The notes: a model not told the origin generated them from the letters alone. Numbered from the stretch's first letter, positions 1 to 8,822 are shown. The stretch: DNA of 64,000 nucleotides from Marinarcus sediminis (GCF_048571275.1 NZ_CP182357.1:248001-312000), one strand, 5' to 3'. Numbers and translations are program-made.

Positions 1-49
1 TGTCTAAATCATTATTTCTTTACAACCAAACTTTGGTTAGAATACTATT

Positions 50-622
50 ATGAGATGCCTAACGTGTGAAAAACCCTCTTTTCAAATCATCTGCAAGAAG
101 TGTCAAAGCACTTTGCTTGCGCCTCATTTTCATAAAAAAGAGTTGGTGAAAGATTTTTTTGTTTACTCCTTTTACGACTACGAAGAGATTGAAAAACTCA
201 TTTTCAGCAAGTATCATTTTCATGGAGACAGAGTTTTTAATATTTTGGCCAAACTCTCGTTTGCAAAATTTGCACAATCGTTTGATTATCCGCATTTGGT
301 TTTAGCCCTCCCTATTGATGACCACACCCGACACGATTTTTCTCAAACGGCCATTTTGGCAAAACATTTAAAAACAGAAAATATCACACCTGTTTACAAT
401 ACGTTAAAAGCTTCCAATGTGGTGAAATATGCGGGAAAAGATTTGGAGTTTCGACAAAAAAATCCTCGTAAATTTATCTACACTGGTTCAACTCATCAAA
501 CAGCGATTTTAGTTGATGACTTAATGACCACAGGAACGACCATTTTAGAAGCCAAAAAAGTTTTAAAAAAAGCCAATATAGAAGTGCTTTTTGCACTGAC
601 TTTATGTTCGGTTCATCATTAA
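50..622 (+). CDS. ComF-family phosphoribosyltransferase
   Basis: A 190-residue protein of the ComF/amidophosphoribosyltransferase-like family. A short N-terminal zinc-ribbon-like segment carries CLTC and CKKC cysteine pairs (about residues 4-21). The C-terminal half has a type I PRTase PRPP-binding loop, seen as AILVDDLMTTGTT near residue 150. ComF proteins are linked to DNA uptake in competent bacteria; the exact reaction here is not shown by sequence. It is the first of a run of plus-strand genes and is separated from hisH by about 70 bases. Length fits the family. The assignment is good, the biological role (competence) is inferred. Confidence 0.85.
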   Translation: MRCLTCEKPSFQIICKKCQSTLLAPHFHKKELVKDFFVYSFYDYEEIEKLIFSKYHFHGDRVFNILAKLSFAKFAQSFDYPHLVLALPIDDHTRHDFSQTAILAKHLKTENITPVYNTLKASNVVKYAGKDLEFRQKNPRKFIYTGSTHQTAILVDDLMTTGTTILEAKKVLKKANIEVLFALTLCSVHH

Positions 623-659
623 TTTCTCACACCTTAAGTGTTTAATATTAATAATAAGA

Positions 660-665
660 TATAAT
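660..665 (+). promoter_or_regulatory. Candidate -10 box for hisH
   Basis: A perfect TATAAT lies 26 bases before the hisH ATG, in the only sizeable gap between comF and hisH. No convincing -35 box precedes it, which is common in this phylum. In such AT-rich DNA a single hexamer is weak evidence. Confidence 0.35.
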
Positions 666-691
666 CTGCGTATATAAAAGTAGGAATATTG

Positions 692-1300
692 ATGATAGGA
701 ATAATTGATTATAATATGGGAAACCTCGCAAGTGTTTACAACGCTTGCCATTTATTGGATGCCAAAGCTCATATTGTAAAAGACCCAAACGAATTAAAAA
801 ACTATGATAGAATCATTTTACCCGGAGTTGGCGCTTTTGGTGATGCCATGAAAAACCTCAATGAAACAGGTATGCGACAAGCCATTTTGGATTACTCAAA
901 AAGTGGAAAACCCATGATGGGTATCTGCCTTGGGATGCAACTTTTGTTTGAATCTTCACAAGAGTTTGGCGCACATGAAGGGCTTGGACTCATTGATGGC
1001 CACATTGTAAAATTTGACAAATCAAAAATGCACGATGATTTTAAAATCCCTCACATGGGTTGGAACACCATACAAAACAAAAACAGTATGCTCTTTCATG
1101 GATTAAACAATCCTTACCTCTATTTTGTGCATTCATACCATGTTGAAACATCAGATATCAATGTCATTGGTTACACACAATATGGATACACATTTGCCAG
1201 TGCAGTAAACAAAGATAACATTTATGGTATTCAACCTCATCCTGAAAAATCACACGACAACGGATTGCGCGTATTAAAAAATTTTATGTCAATAAAATAA
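692..1300 (+). CDS. hisH: Imidazole glycerol phosphate synthase, glutaminase subunit HisH
   Basis: Glutamine amidotransferase of histidine biosynthesis. It releases ammonia from glutamine for HisF, which makes imidazole glycerol phosphate and AICAR. The class I amidotransferase nucleophile elbow is visible as GICLGMQ (Cys near residue 79), and a C-terminal QPHPEKS supplies the catalytic His/Glu. Length (202 residues) is typical. An in-frame TTG lies one codon upstream at 689, but the ATG at 692 has an AGGA ribosome-binding site at the right distance and is preferred. hisA follows two genes later; hisF is not in this window. Confidence 0.95.
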   Translation: MIGIIDYNMGNLASVYNACHLLDAKAHIVKDPNELKNYDRIILPGVGAFGDAMKNLNETGMRQAILDYSKSGKPMMGICLGMQLLFESSQEFGAHEGLGLIDGHIVKFDKSKMHDDFKIPHMGWNTIQNKNSMLFHGLNNPYLYFVHSYHVETSDINVIGYTQYGYTFASAVNKDNIYGIQPHPEKSHDNGLRVLKNFMSIK

Positions 1301-1313
1301 CAGGAGTTATCCC

Positions 1314-2177
1314 ATGAAAACAATAGCAATCACTGGAGCATCTGGCTTTGTTGGAACACATTTAACCCACTTCTTTAAAGAGTTGGGTTATGAGGTTTTA
1401 AAAATATCGCGAGCTGAATTATTACAACCCAATGTTTTAGAAGTAACGTTAAGCAAAACCGATATTGTCATAAATCTTGCAGGTGCAAACATCATTCACC
1501 GATGGACAGAAAGCTACAAAAAAGAGTTGTATTCAAGCCGAATTGATACAACCAAAGCACTCGTTACTGCTATAAAAACCATAAGCAACAAACCCAAAGT
1601 GTTTATCTCAACTTCTGCTGTTGGAATCTATTCAAACAAACAAATTAACAGTGAAGATGATTTTGAGTATGCAGAAGGGTTTTTAGCCACTTTATGTCAA
1701 ACATGGGAAGAAGAGGCTCTCAAAGCCAAAGAAAACACACGTGTTTGTATCTTCCGATTTGGAATTGTTTTAGGAAAAGATGGCGGTGCTTTACAAAGTA
1801 TGTTGCCACCTTTTAAACTGGGATTAGGTGGAACCATTGGCAATGGAAACCAATACTTCTCCTTTATTCATATCGATGATTTAATGCAAGCCTTTAAATT
1901 TGTCATTGAAAAAGAAACGTTAGAGGGTGCGTTTAATTTAGCAGCACCTACACCTACAACCAACAAAGGTTTAACCCTAGCTTTAGGAAAAACACTTAAA
2001 AAACCAACATTTTTACCCGTACCACCTTTTGTATTAAGACTCATTTTCAGTGAAGGGGCAACCGTTTTAACCGATGGACAAAGTATGATTCCCAAACGAC
2101 TGGAAGAGAGTGGATTTAAATTTACATATCAAAATATAGAAGAGACAATCGAAAATTTATTAGGAGAGAAACAGTAA
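1314..2177 (+). CDS. TIGR01777/YfcH-type NAD(P)-dependent epimerase
   Basis: A 287-residue short-chain dehydrogenase-like protein of the TIGR01777 (YfcH) family. The N-terminal nucleotide-binding loop GASGFVG is at about residues 8-14, and the C-terminus has the DUF1731-like segment of the family. Its substrate is unknown in general. It sits between hisH and hisA with a CAGGAG ribosome-binding site and 2 bases before hisA, so it is probably co-transcribed with the histidine genes. That does not prove a role in histidine synthesis; similar proteins occur in many unrelated contexts. Confidence 0.85.
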   Translation: MKTIAITGASGFVGTHLTHFFKELGYEVLKISRAELLQPNVLEVTLSKTDIVINLAGANIIHRWTESYKKELYSSRIDTTKALVTAIKTISNKPKVFISTSAVGIYSNKQINSEDDFEYAEGFLATLCQTWEEEALKAKENTRVCIFRFGIVLGKDGGALQSMLPPFKLGLGGTIGNGNQYFSFIHIDDLMQAFKFVIEKETLEGAFNLAAPTPTTNKGLTLALGKTLKKPTFLPVPPFVLRLIFSEGATVLTDGQSMIPKRLEESGFKFTYQNIEETIENLLGEKQ

Positions 2178-2179
2178 CA

Positions 2180-2887
2180 ATGGATATATTACCTGCAATT
2201 GATTTAAAAGATGGAAAAGCCGTACGTTTAAGCAAAGGGCTAATGGAGAGTGCAAAAATTTACTCAGATGAGCCTTGGCAAGTGGCAAAACGTTTTGAAG
2301 AACTTGGAAGCAAATGGCTTCATATTGTTGACTTAAATGGTGCATTTGCAGGTGAACCTGCGAACTTAGAGCAAATCAGAAAAATCAGAGAAAACTGCAA
2401 TTTAAAAATTGAACTCGGGGGTGGAATTCGAGATGAAGCCACCATTAAAATGTACATCGAACTGGGTGTTGACCGACTTATTTTAGGTTCAATTGCGGTT
2501 AAAAATCCTCAATTTGTTAAAGATATGGCTGCAAAATACCCCATTGCCGTAGGAATTGATGCCATGAATGGGATGGTTGCAGTTGAAGGGTGGGCAGAAG
2601 TTTCAACCATGGAAGCAACTACTTTAGCCAAAGAGTTTGCCAATGCAGGGGTTCAAGCCATTATTTGTACCGATATTTCAAAAGATGGCATGTTGTGTGG
2701 TGTAAACGTCGAGTTTACCCAAGACATAGCCTTAGCAAGTGGTGTTGAGACCATTGCCAGTGGTGGAGTCAAAGACATTCAAGATATTATCAACTGCAAA
2801 AACAACGGAAATATTGCAGGAGTGATTGTGGGAAAAGCTTTTTATGAAGGTACCATCAATTTAGAAGAAGCCTTTAAAGTTTTATAA
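2180..2887 (+). CDS. hisA: Phosphoribosylformimino-5-aminoimidazole carboxamide ribotide isomerase HisA
   Basis: Isomerase of the fourth step of histidine biosynthesis, converting ProFAR to PRFAR, the substrate of HisFH. A TIM-barrel protein of 235 residues, the usual size. The catalytic Asp in the N-terminal DILPAIDLKDGKAVRL motif and the second Asp in the ICTDISKDGM segment are both visible, as are the phosphate-binding GGGIRD and ASGGVKD loops. It starts 2 bases after the epimerase stop with a GGAGAG site in front. Probably the last gene of the hisH-epimerase-hisA unit. Confidence 0.96.
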   Translation: MDILPAIDLKDGKAVRLSKGLMESAKIYSDEPWQVAKRFEELGSKWLHIVDLNGAFAGEPANLEQIRKIRENCNLKIELGGGIRDEATIKMYIELGVDRLILGSIAVKNPQFVKDMAAKYPIAVGIDAMNGMVAVEGWAEVSTMEATTLAKEFANAGVQAIICTDISKDGMLCGVNVEFTQDIALASGVETIASGGVKDIQDIINCKNNGNIAGVIVGKAFYEGTINLEEAFKVL

Positions 2888-2932
2888 GAATTTACTTAAA
2901 GAATAATATTATAATAATTTTATTTATGTTAA

Positions 2933-2938
2933 TATAAT
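2933..2938 (+). promoter_or_regulatory. Candidate -10 box for the CxxCH diguanylate cyclase
   Basis: TATAAT lies 25 bases before the ATG at 2964, in a 76-base AT-rich gap after hisA. No -35 match is clear. This suggests the cyclase has its own promoter, but the hexamer alone is weak evidence. Confidence 0.35.
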
Positions 2939-2963
2939 GAAAAAAATTTAAAGGCAATATAAA

Positions 2964-4820
2964 ATGACTTCAAATAAGAAAATTACTCTTATTATCTTCA
3001 GCATGGTCACGTTATTAACCCTAATCATTGTTGCACTGGTTGCATTGGGTTCAAGACAAAGTGGTTATGACAGCGCTAAAAAAAGAGCGTATTTAACGGC
3101 TGAAATTGTAAAAAATGCTCTGACATCTCATATGGTCAATGGAAATATGAATCAAAGAGATGTTTTCTTAAGCAGTATCGAAAGATTACAAGAGCTTGAT
3201 GGACTTTGGATTATTCGTTCACCAAAAGTGAGTGAACAGTTTGGAAACTCTAATTTGACCAATGAAACACCCCATGATGAAATTGATAAAAGAGTTCTCA
3301 CTACAGGAAAAGAGGAGCTTAAAATTGATGAATCACTTCAAAAAGCAAGCTTAAGAATCACCATACCTTATACGGCTTCATCATCTGACAAACCTAACTG
3401 CCTTACGTGTCATGTTGCACAAGAGGGTGAAGTTTTAGGAGCAATCTCTTTAAAATTTGATATTCAAGATGACAGAATATCCAGTATTGCCATTTTATTA
3501 AATATTATTGGAATCGTAGTTCTCTTTTTGATTTTCATTTTGATTTTCATCAGTAAAAAAATCCAACCCTATACCTCATCTTTTGATTCAATCATTGATG
3601 TATTAAAACAAGTTCATGAAGGGAACTACTCAATTCGTGCAAAAGAGGGAACACTCAAAGAGGATAAAGAAGCTTCACTGTGGCTCAATGAAATCATTGA
3701 AAAACTTGAAACCGTTTTAACAGGCATTGAACAAAATTTAACGGCGTTTGTTCACAATCGATCAACGAATGTTAACAACGATAAACTGCTTACAGCAAAA
3801 GAGATTATTGAAGATATATCAGAAATTTATAACTTCAAAAAAACCATTGAAACCGACTTAAGAAAAGATGACATCTATTACAGATTGATTCAAGTGTTTA
3901 AAGACAAACTTAAAGTTAAACAGTTCTGTATTTTTGAAAATGATTTGACCAAAGATGAAAGAAAAACAATATACGTCACCCCAAATACCAATGTATGTTG
4001 TAATGTTACAAGCAACATTAAAGAGTTGTGTCGTGCAGAGAGAACCGATATTATTGTTTCATCAGAAAATTTCCCTGAAATATGTCGAGAAGCAACTTGC
4101 CCAACATGCAAAGATTATACGTGTATTCCATTTTTAATCAATGAGCAAAAAAGTGTTACCGTACATATTTTATGTCAAAATGAAGAAGATTTAAAACATG
4201 TCAAATATCAAATTGGTATCATCAAAAAATATTTAGAAGAGACAAAACCTATTTTGGAAAGTCGAATGTTGATGGATGTTTTAAGAGAGAGAAACTTAAT
4301 TGATGGATTAACGGGTCTTTATAACAGAAAATACTTAGATGAATTTATTGATCGAACCATGCCAAAAGAGATTGAGAATAACACAACCTATGCCATTATG
4401 TTCTTAGACATCGATTACTTCAAAATGGTCAATGATACCTATGGACACGATGCGGGAGATACTATTTTACAAAAACTTTCAAAAACCATGAAAGATGCAA
4501 TTGGCAGAGATGAGTTTATCATTCGATTTGGAGGAGAAGAGTTCCTTATCATTATGAAAAATCCAACTGAAGAGAGTGCAAAAGCTCTTGCTATGAAAAT
4601 CAATCAAGAGTTTGCAAAACTGGTTTATACATTCAATAATGAATCATTCAGTAAAACGGTAAGTATTGGTTATGCCTTCTTCCCAAGTGATACTGACCAA
4701 ATCTGGAAATGTATTAAATTTGCTGATTTATGTCTGTATGAAGCCAAAGAGACTGGACGAAATAAAGTCATTCGATTCAAAAAAGAACTTCTTAAAAATG
4801 CCGATAAAAATGAGTACTAA
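2964..4820 (+). CDS. Diguanylate cyclase with periplasmic CxxCH haem-type sensor and Cys-rich cytoplasmic domain
   Basis: A 618-residue membrane sensor likely to make cyclic di-GMP. Order: membrane segment (about 7-28); periplasmic domain with CLTCH at 146-150, a covalent haem c attachment signature; second membrane segment (about 176-198); a linker; a GAF-like cytoplasmic region with about ten cysteines (about 335-405); and a C-terminal GGDEF domain. The active-site signature is GGEEF at 523-527, which is compatible with activity. The sensor could respond to redox state, NO or another haem ligand; that is inference. It stands apart from its neighbours, between his genes and a small ORF. GGDEF identity is certain; haem loading needs the cytochrome c maturation machinery. 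Confidence 0.92.
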   Translation: MTSNKKITLIIFSMVTLLTLIIVALVALGSRQSGYDSAKKRAYLTAEIVKNALTSHMVNGNMNQRDVFLSSIERLQELDGLWIIRSPKVSEQFGNSNLTNETPHDEIDKRVLTTGKEELKIDESLQKASLRITIPYTASSSDKPNCLTCHVAQEGEVLGAISLKFDIQDDRISSIAILLNIIGIVVLFLIFILIFISKKIQPYTSSFDSIIDVLKQVHEGNYSIRAKEGTLKEDKEASLWLNEIIEKLETVLTGIEQNLTAFVHNRSTNVNNDKLLTAKEIIEDISEIYNFKKTIETDLRKDDIYYRLIQVFKDKLKVKQFCIFENDLTKDERKTIYVTPNTNVCCNVTSNIKELCRAERTDIIVSSENFPEICREATCPTCKDYTCIPFLINEQKSVTVHILCQNEEDLKHVKYQIGIIKKYLEETKPILESRMLMDVLRERNLIDGLTGLYNRKYLDEFIDRTMPKEIENNTTYAIMFLDIDYFKMVNDTYGHDAGDTILQKLSKTMKDAIGRDEFIIRFGGEEFLIIMKNPTEESAKALAMKINQEFAKLVYTFNNESFSKTVSIGYAFFPSDTDQIWKCIKFADLCLYEAKETGRNKVIRFKKELLKNADKNEY

Positions 4821-4826
4821 GCCTTA

Positions 4827-4973
4827 ATGTGCTTAGTACTTTCACTTATTTTTTTAGCCTTAGCATACAGCTTTTTCCAAGATGGCAATATGCAAGGCCT
4901 CTATATTAATATGGGCATTGCCCTTGTTTTCATCATTCTACTTTTACGCAATATTCTCAAACAAAAAAACTAA
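4827..4973 (+). CDS. Small two-helix membrane protein (hypothetical)
   Basis: A 48-codon ORF beginning with ATG 6 bases after the diguanylate cyclase stop. Two hydrophobic stretches (about residues 2-17 and 29-41) flank a short polar loop, and the C-terminus is basic (RNILKQKN). It fills the gap before the ethanolamine operon promoter region and could be translationally coupled to the cyclase. No family is recognised and no clear ribosome-binding site is seen. It may be a real small membrane protein or a chance ORF. Confidence 0.45.
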   Translation: MCLVLSLIFLALAYSFFQDGNMQGLYINMGIALVFIILLLRNILKQKN

Positions 4974-4990
4974 TTCCTACTCTATACTCA

Positions 4991-5016
4991 TATAATTGTA
5001 TATTTTATATACAATT
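4991..5016 (+). promoter_or_regulatory. Candidate eut promoter -10 overlapping a perfect inverted repeat
   Basis: TATAAT at 4991-4996 runs into a perfect inverted repeat at 4994-5016, with 10-base arms (AATTGTATAT / ATATACAATT) and a 3-base centre. A palindrome on or just after a -10 box is the usual place for a repressor operator. It is 67 bases before the eutB ATG. A second, shorter repeat (TTTTAC / GTAAAA, 5031-5049) follows. No regulator gene lies next to the operon. The palindrome is AT-only except for two bases, so chance is possible. Confidence 0.45.
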
Positions 5017-5082
5017 GAAAGAGAATCATTTTTTACAGTTACGGTAAAATTTTATTTACTTATTTACTATTTAGGCTTAATT

Positions 5083-6483
5083 ATGAAACATCCTTACACA
5101 TATATATTGGGGAAAGAGACTTACACTTTTAAAAACTTATCCGACTTAATGGCGAAAGCCACACCAAAAAGATCAGGTGATATCTTAGCAGGCGTTGGAG
5201 CCTCTTCATCACAAGAGAGAGTTGTTGCACAAATGTGTCTGGCAGAAGTACCTCTTAAAACATTTTTAAACGATTTGCTTATCCCTTATGAAGACGATGA
5301 AATTACCCGACTTATCATTGATGACCATGAGAGTGAAGCTTTTCAACTTATCTCTCATTTAACCGTGGGTGATTTCAGAGATTGGTTATTAAGTGACGCT
5401 ACAACAGTTGAAGTAATCAAACAAGCAAGAGCAGGTATGACACCAGAAATGGTTGCTGCTGTCTCTAAAATCATGCGCAATCAAGATTTAATCTTAGTAG
5501 CTAAAAAATGCCCTGTAACAACCTCATTTAGAGATACCATTGGGTTAAAAAATCATTTATCAACCAGACTTCAACCCAATCATCCAACCGATGATGTCAG
5601 AGGAATTACGGCAAGTATTTTAGATGGATTATTGTATGGAAATGGTGATGCCGTTATTGGAATTAATCCTGCAACAGACAATGTAGAACAAACCATCAAG
5701 TTACTTAAAATCATGGATGAAATTATTACTCAATATGAAATTCCTACACAATCTTGTGTTTTAACGCATGTGACCAATACCATTGAAGCCATTGAAAAAA
5801 AAGCGCCTGTTGATTTGGTCTTCCAATCCATTGGAGGAACCCAAGCAACCAACACAAGTTTTGGAGTCAATCTGGCTGTTTTAAAAGAGGCACGAGAAGC
5901 AGCTTTATCACTCAATCGTGGAACCGTAGGAAACAATGTCATGTATTTTGAAACAGGACAAGGAAGTTCACTCTCTGCTAATGCAAACTTTGGTCTTGAT
6001 CAACAAACTTGTGAAGTAAGAGCGTATGCAGTGGCCAAAAAATTTGACCCCCTTTTAGTCAATACCGTTGTTGGTTTTATTGGCCCTGAATATCTGTTTG
6101 ATGGTAAAGAGATTACACGTGCTGGACTTGAAGACCATTTTTGTGGAAAACTCTTAGGACTTCCTATGGGGTGTGATATTTGTTATACCAATCATGCCGA
6201 TGCAGATCAAAATGATATGGATAACTTACTGACACTTCTTGGTGTAGCAGGATGCAACTTTATTATGGGAATTCCAGGTTCAGATGATATTATGCTCAAT
6301 TACCAAACCACCTCTTTTCATGATGCTTTGTATGCCAGAAGAGTATTAAATCTGCATGCTGCTCCTGAGTTTGAAATATGGTTGAAAAAGATGGAGATAT
6401 TTACCAATACCGATACTTTTTCACTCAATAACAATATCCCTGCTGGATTTTCAAAATCATTGGCAAAAGTCATTGGAGCATAA
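5083..6483 (+). CDS. eutB: Ethanolamine ammonia-lyase heavy chain EutB
   Basis: Large, catalytic subunit of coenzyme B12-dependent ethanolamine ammonia-lyase, which converts ethanolamine to acetaldehyde and ammonia. The 466-residue protein aligns over its full length with the family, recognisable from the N-terminal FKNLSDLMAKATPKRSGD segment, the GRITA-like RGITASILDGL loop, and the conserved FQSIGGTQATN and YFETGQGSSLSA motifs of the TIM barrel. The ATG at 5083 is chosen; an upstream in-frame start at 4996 would add 29 hydrophobic residues unlike EutB. eutC starts after one base. No eutA reactivase, aldehyde dehydrogenase or microcompartment shell genes are nearby. Confidence 0.97.
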   Translation: MKHPYTYILGKETYTFKNLSDLMAKATPKRSGDILAGVGASSSQERVVAQMCLAEVPLKTFLNDLLIPYEDDEITRLIIDDHESEAFQLISHLTVGDFRDWLLSDATTVEVIKQARAGMTPEMVAAVSKIMRNQDLILVAKKCPVTTSFRDTIGLKNHLSTRLQPNHPTDDVRGITASILDGLLYGNGDAVIGINPATDNVEQTIKLLKIMDEIITQYEIPTQSCVLTHVTNTIEAIEKKAPVDLVFQSIGGTQATNTSFGVNLAVLKEAREAALSLNRGTVGNNVMYFETGQGSSLSANANFGLDQQTCEVRAYAVAKKFDPLLVNTVVGFIGPEYLFDGKEITRAGLEDHFCGKLLGLPMGCDICYTNHADADQNDMDNLLTLLGVAGCNFIMGIPGSDDIMLNYQTTSFHDALYARRVLNLHAAPEFEIWLKKMEIFTNTDTFSLNNNIPAGFSKSLAKVIGA

Positions 6484-6484
6484 A

Positions 6485-7378
6485 ATGGAAAATATTCAAA
6501 ACATAAAAACAGCAAAAACACATTCAAATGTTATCAATAATCCTTGGTCTGTTTTACGAGAATACACCGATGCAAGAATAGGACTGGGACGAAGTGGCAT
6601 CAGTCTTCCTACTTCACATCTTTTGGAGTTTCAATTGGCTCATGCAAAAGCACAAGATGCCGTTCATTTGCCTTTGGATGTGGAGGACATTTTAGACAAA
6701 TTAGATAATACCTCTTTTAACATCAATTTAATCAGTGAAAATGTGCACTCTCATGAAGTATTAAAAAAGGGGCATTCTACCCTTTTACTGCATTCAAAAG
6801 CGGCCAATCGAGTTATGTATTTGCAAAGACCCGATTTGGGCAGAAGACTCAATCAAGCATCGTTGAATACACTTAAAAGTCATATTCCTGCGCATACTAA
6901 AGCATATGATTTGGCCATTGTCATAGTTGATGGGCTTTCTTCTTTGGCCATTAAAGAGAATGCCGTTAATTTTATTGACAAACTGTGTCAAGCCCTTTCG
7001 CAAGATACTCAAAAATGGAGTTTGGCTCCTTTTACTGTTGTTGAGCAAGGGAGAGTCGCCATTGGTGATGAAATTGGCATGACGTTAAATGCCAAAGCGA
7101 CATTGGTATTAATAGGAGAGAGACCAGGATTAAGTTCTCCTGACAGTCTTGGATTATATCTTACCTGGGATGCTCAGGTTGGCCTTACAGATGCAAACAG
7201 AAATTGCATCTCAAATATTCGATTAGATGGATTGTCATACGATGAGGCTGTAAAAAAATCAATCTATTTGCTGAAAGAATCAAGAAGATTATCCTTATCT
7301 GGAGTCAATCTAAAAGATAGAACAACAAGTAATGAAATCGAACAAAGAATAAGTGAAGAAAATTTTCTTCTAAATTAA
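6485..7378 (+). CDS. eutC: Ethanolamine ammonia-lyase light chain EutC
   Basis: Small subunit of ethanolamine ammonia-lyase; with EutB it forms the site that holds adenosylcobalamin. It has 297 residues, normal for the family. Conserved features are WSVLREYTDARIGLGRSG near the N-terminus, YLQRPDLGRRL in the middle, and the VLIGERPGLSSPDSLG and NRNCISNIR segments near the C-terminus. The ATG at 6485 follows the eutB stop by one base, indicating translational coupling; the in-frame TTG at 6473 lies inside eutB and is less likely. The permease gene follows after about 10 bases. Confidence 0.97.
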   Translation: MENIQNIKTAKTHSNVINNPWSVLREYTDARIGLGRSGISLPTSHLLEFQLAHAKAQDAVHLPLDVEDILDKLDNTSFNINLISENVHSHEVLKKGHSTLLLHSKAANRVMYLQRPDLGRRLNQASLNTLKSHIPAHTKAYDLAIVIVDGLSSLAIKENAVNFIDKLCQALSQDTQKWSLAPFTVVEQGRVAIGDEIGMTLNAKATLVLIGERPGLSSPDSLGLYLTWDAQVGLTDANRNCISNIRLDGLSYDEAVKKSIYLLKESRRLSLSGVNLKDRTTSNEIEQRISEENFLLN

Positions 7379-7388
7379 AGGGAAAAGA

Positions 7389-8810
7389 ATGGGAAAAGTA
7401 AAAATTGACCAAGACTATCTTGCAAAAAGACAGTTAAAAAGAGGAACAGCAGGTTGGATATTGCTTGCTGGATTAGGTATTTCATATGTTATTTCAGGTG
7501 ATTTTGCTGGATGGAACTTTGGTATTGCAGAAGCTGGTTGGGGTGGTTTTGCCATTGCCGCTGCGTTAATGGCTGTGATGTATTTTTGTTTGGTTTTGGC
7601 ATTAGCTGAAATGTCAGCAGCAATACCTGCTGCAGGAGGCGGATACAGTTTTGCCAGACAAGTTATGGGACCAGCTGGTGGGTATTTAACTGGGCTTGCT
7701 ATTTTAATTGAGTATGCCATAGCACCTGCTGCAATTGTTATATTTATAGGTTCGGCGGTTGAAGCATTATTGGGGATCAATGGTCCGATTATTTATGCTC
7801 TGTTTTATGCCGTGTTTATTGCCATTCACCTTTTTGGTGCAGGTGAAGCTTTAAAAACAATGATGGTCATCAGTGCGTTAGCAGTCTTTGCAATTATTGC
7901 CACTGCCGTTGCATTAATTGGGAATTTTGATATGACAAAACTGTTTGATATTGCTGTTTCTACTGATGTGGCAGGAGCTACAAGCTTTTTACCATTTGGT
8001 TGGCATGGTGTTTGGGCAGCATTGCCATTTGGTATGTGGTTATTCCTAGCTGTTGAAGGTGTACCTTTAGCTGCTGAAGAAGCGAAAAACCCTGAAAAAG
8101 ATGTACCAAAAGGGATTATTGCAGCAATGCTTTTTTTACTTTTTTCTGCTGTTTTAGTTGTATTTTTACTAGCAGGTGTTGCGGGTGCTGATGCCATGGG
8201 TAAAAGTGCTGTTCCATTGGTCGATGCATTAAATACGAATGGAAACAGTACCTTAGCAACTGTGGTAAATGTGTTGGGATTAGCAGGTTTAATTGCTTCA
8301 TTTTTCTCTATCATTTATGGGTACAGCAGATTGGTATTTGCTCTATCAAGAGCGGGATATTTACCACAATTTTTATCGTTAACCAGTAAAAAGAAAACAC
8401 CTACATGGGCCTTAATTGTTCCAGGTATTTTAGGTTTCTTAGCTTCATTAACGGGAGAAGGTGATTTGATGTTAGGTATGGCTGTTGTAGGAGCTACAAT
8501 ATCATATGCATTAATGGCATTCAGTCATATTTTACTCAGAGTTAAAAATCCTGATATGCCAAGACCATATAAAACTCCAGGAGGAGTATTCACTTCAAGT
8601 ATTGCATTGGTATTATCTATTATTGCTTTAACAGGAGTTTATGCTTTTGATCCAAGAGCGTTTAACTATACAATTATTTTATATGTTATTGGTGCTTTAT
8701 ATTTCTTCTTATACAGCAAAAACCATTTGGTTGCGAAAACAGCCGAAGAAGAGTTTGCAATGCTCGAAGCTGCTGAAGCTGACTTAACTCACGAGTTAAG
8801 TGAAAATTAA
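7389..8810 (+). CDS. eat: Ethanolamine permease (APC family)
   Basis: A 473-residue amino-acid/polyamine/organocation superfamily transporter with about 12 membrane helices and long hydrophobic stretches throughout. Sequence and position directly after eutBC fit the Eat-type ethanolamine permease. The conserved WILLAGLGISYVISGDFAGWN start and the AGGGYSFARQVMGP and VEGVPLAAEEAKNPEKDVPKG segments fit that family. It would bring ethanolamine across the inner membrane for EutBC; acetaldehyde would be handled by enzymes elsewhere. A ribosome-binding site (AAAGGGAAAAG) precedes the ATG. A strong hairpin follows the stop. Confidence 0.93.
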   Translation: MGKVKIDQDYLAKRQLKRGTAGWILLAGLGISYVISGDFAGWNFGIAEAGWGGFAIAAALMAVMYFCLVLALAEMSAAIPAAGGGYSFARQVMGPAGGYLTGLAILIEYAIAPAAIVIFIGSAVEALLGINGPIIYALFYAVFIAIHLFGAGEALKTMMVISALAVFAIIATAVALIGNFDMTKLFDIAVSTDVAGATSFLPFGWHGVWAALPFGMWLFLAVEGVPLAAEEAKNPEKDVPKGIIAAMLFLLFSAVLVVFLLAGVAGADAMGKSAVPLVDALNTNGNSTLATVVNVLGLAGLIASFFSIIYGYSRLVFALSRAGYLPQFLSLTSKKKTPTWALIVPGILGFLASLTGEGDLMLGMAVVGATISYALMAFSHILLRVKNPDMPRPYKTPGGVFTSSIALVLSIIALTGVYAFDPRAFNYTIILYVIGALYFFLYSKNHLVAKTAEEEFAMLEAAEADLTHELSEN

Positions 8811-8822
8811 TTGCTCTTTTTT

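Noticed and set aside
7415..7780. Long minus-strand ORF inside the permease gene
   Set aside because: Antisense shadow of the eat coding frame, Ala/Pro-rich with no family resemblance.
7826..8314. 162-residue minus-strand ORF inside the permease gene
   Set aside because: Also a shadow; its composition follows the hydrophobic codons of the permease read backwards.
8782..8801. Perfect 9-pair inverted repeat near the end of the permease gene
   Set aside because: Inside the coding region with no T-run; the later hairpin at 8823 is a better terminator.
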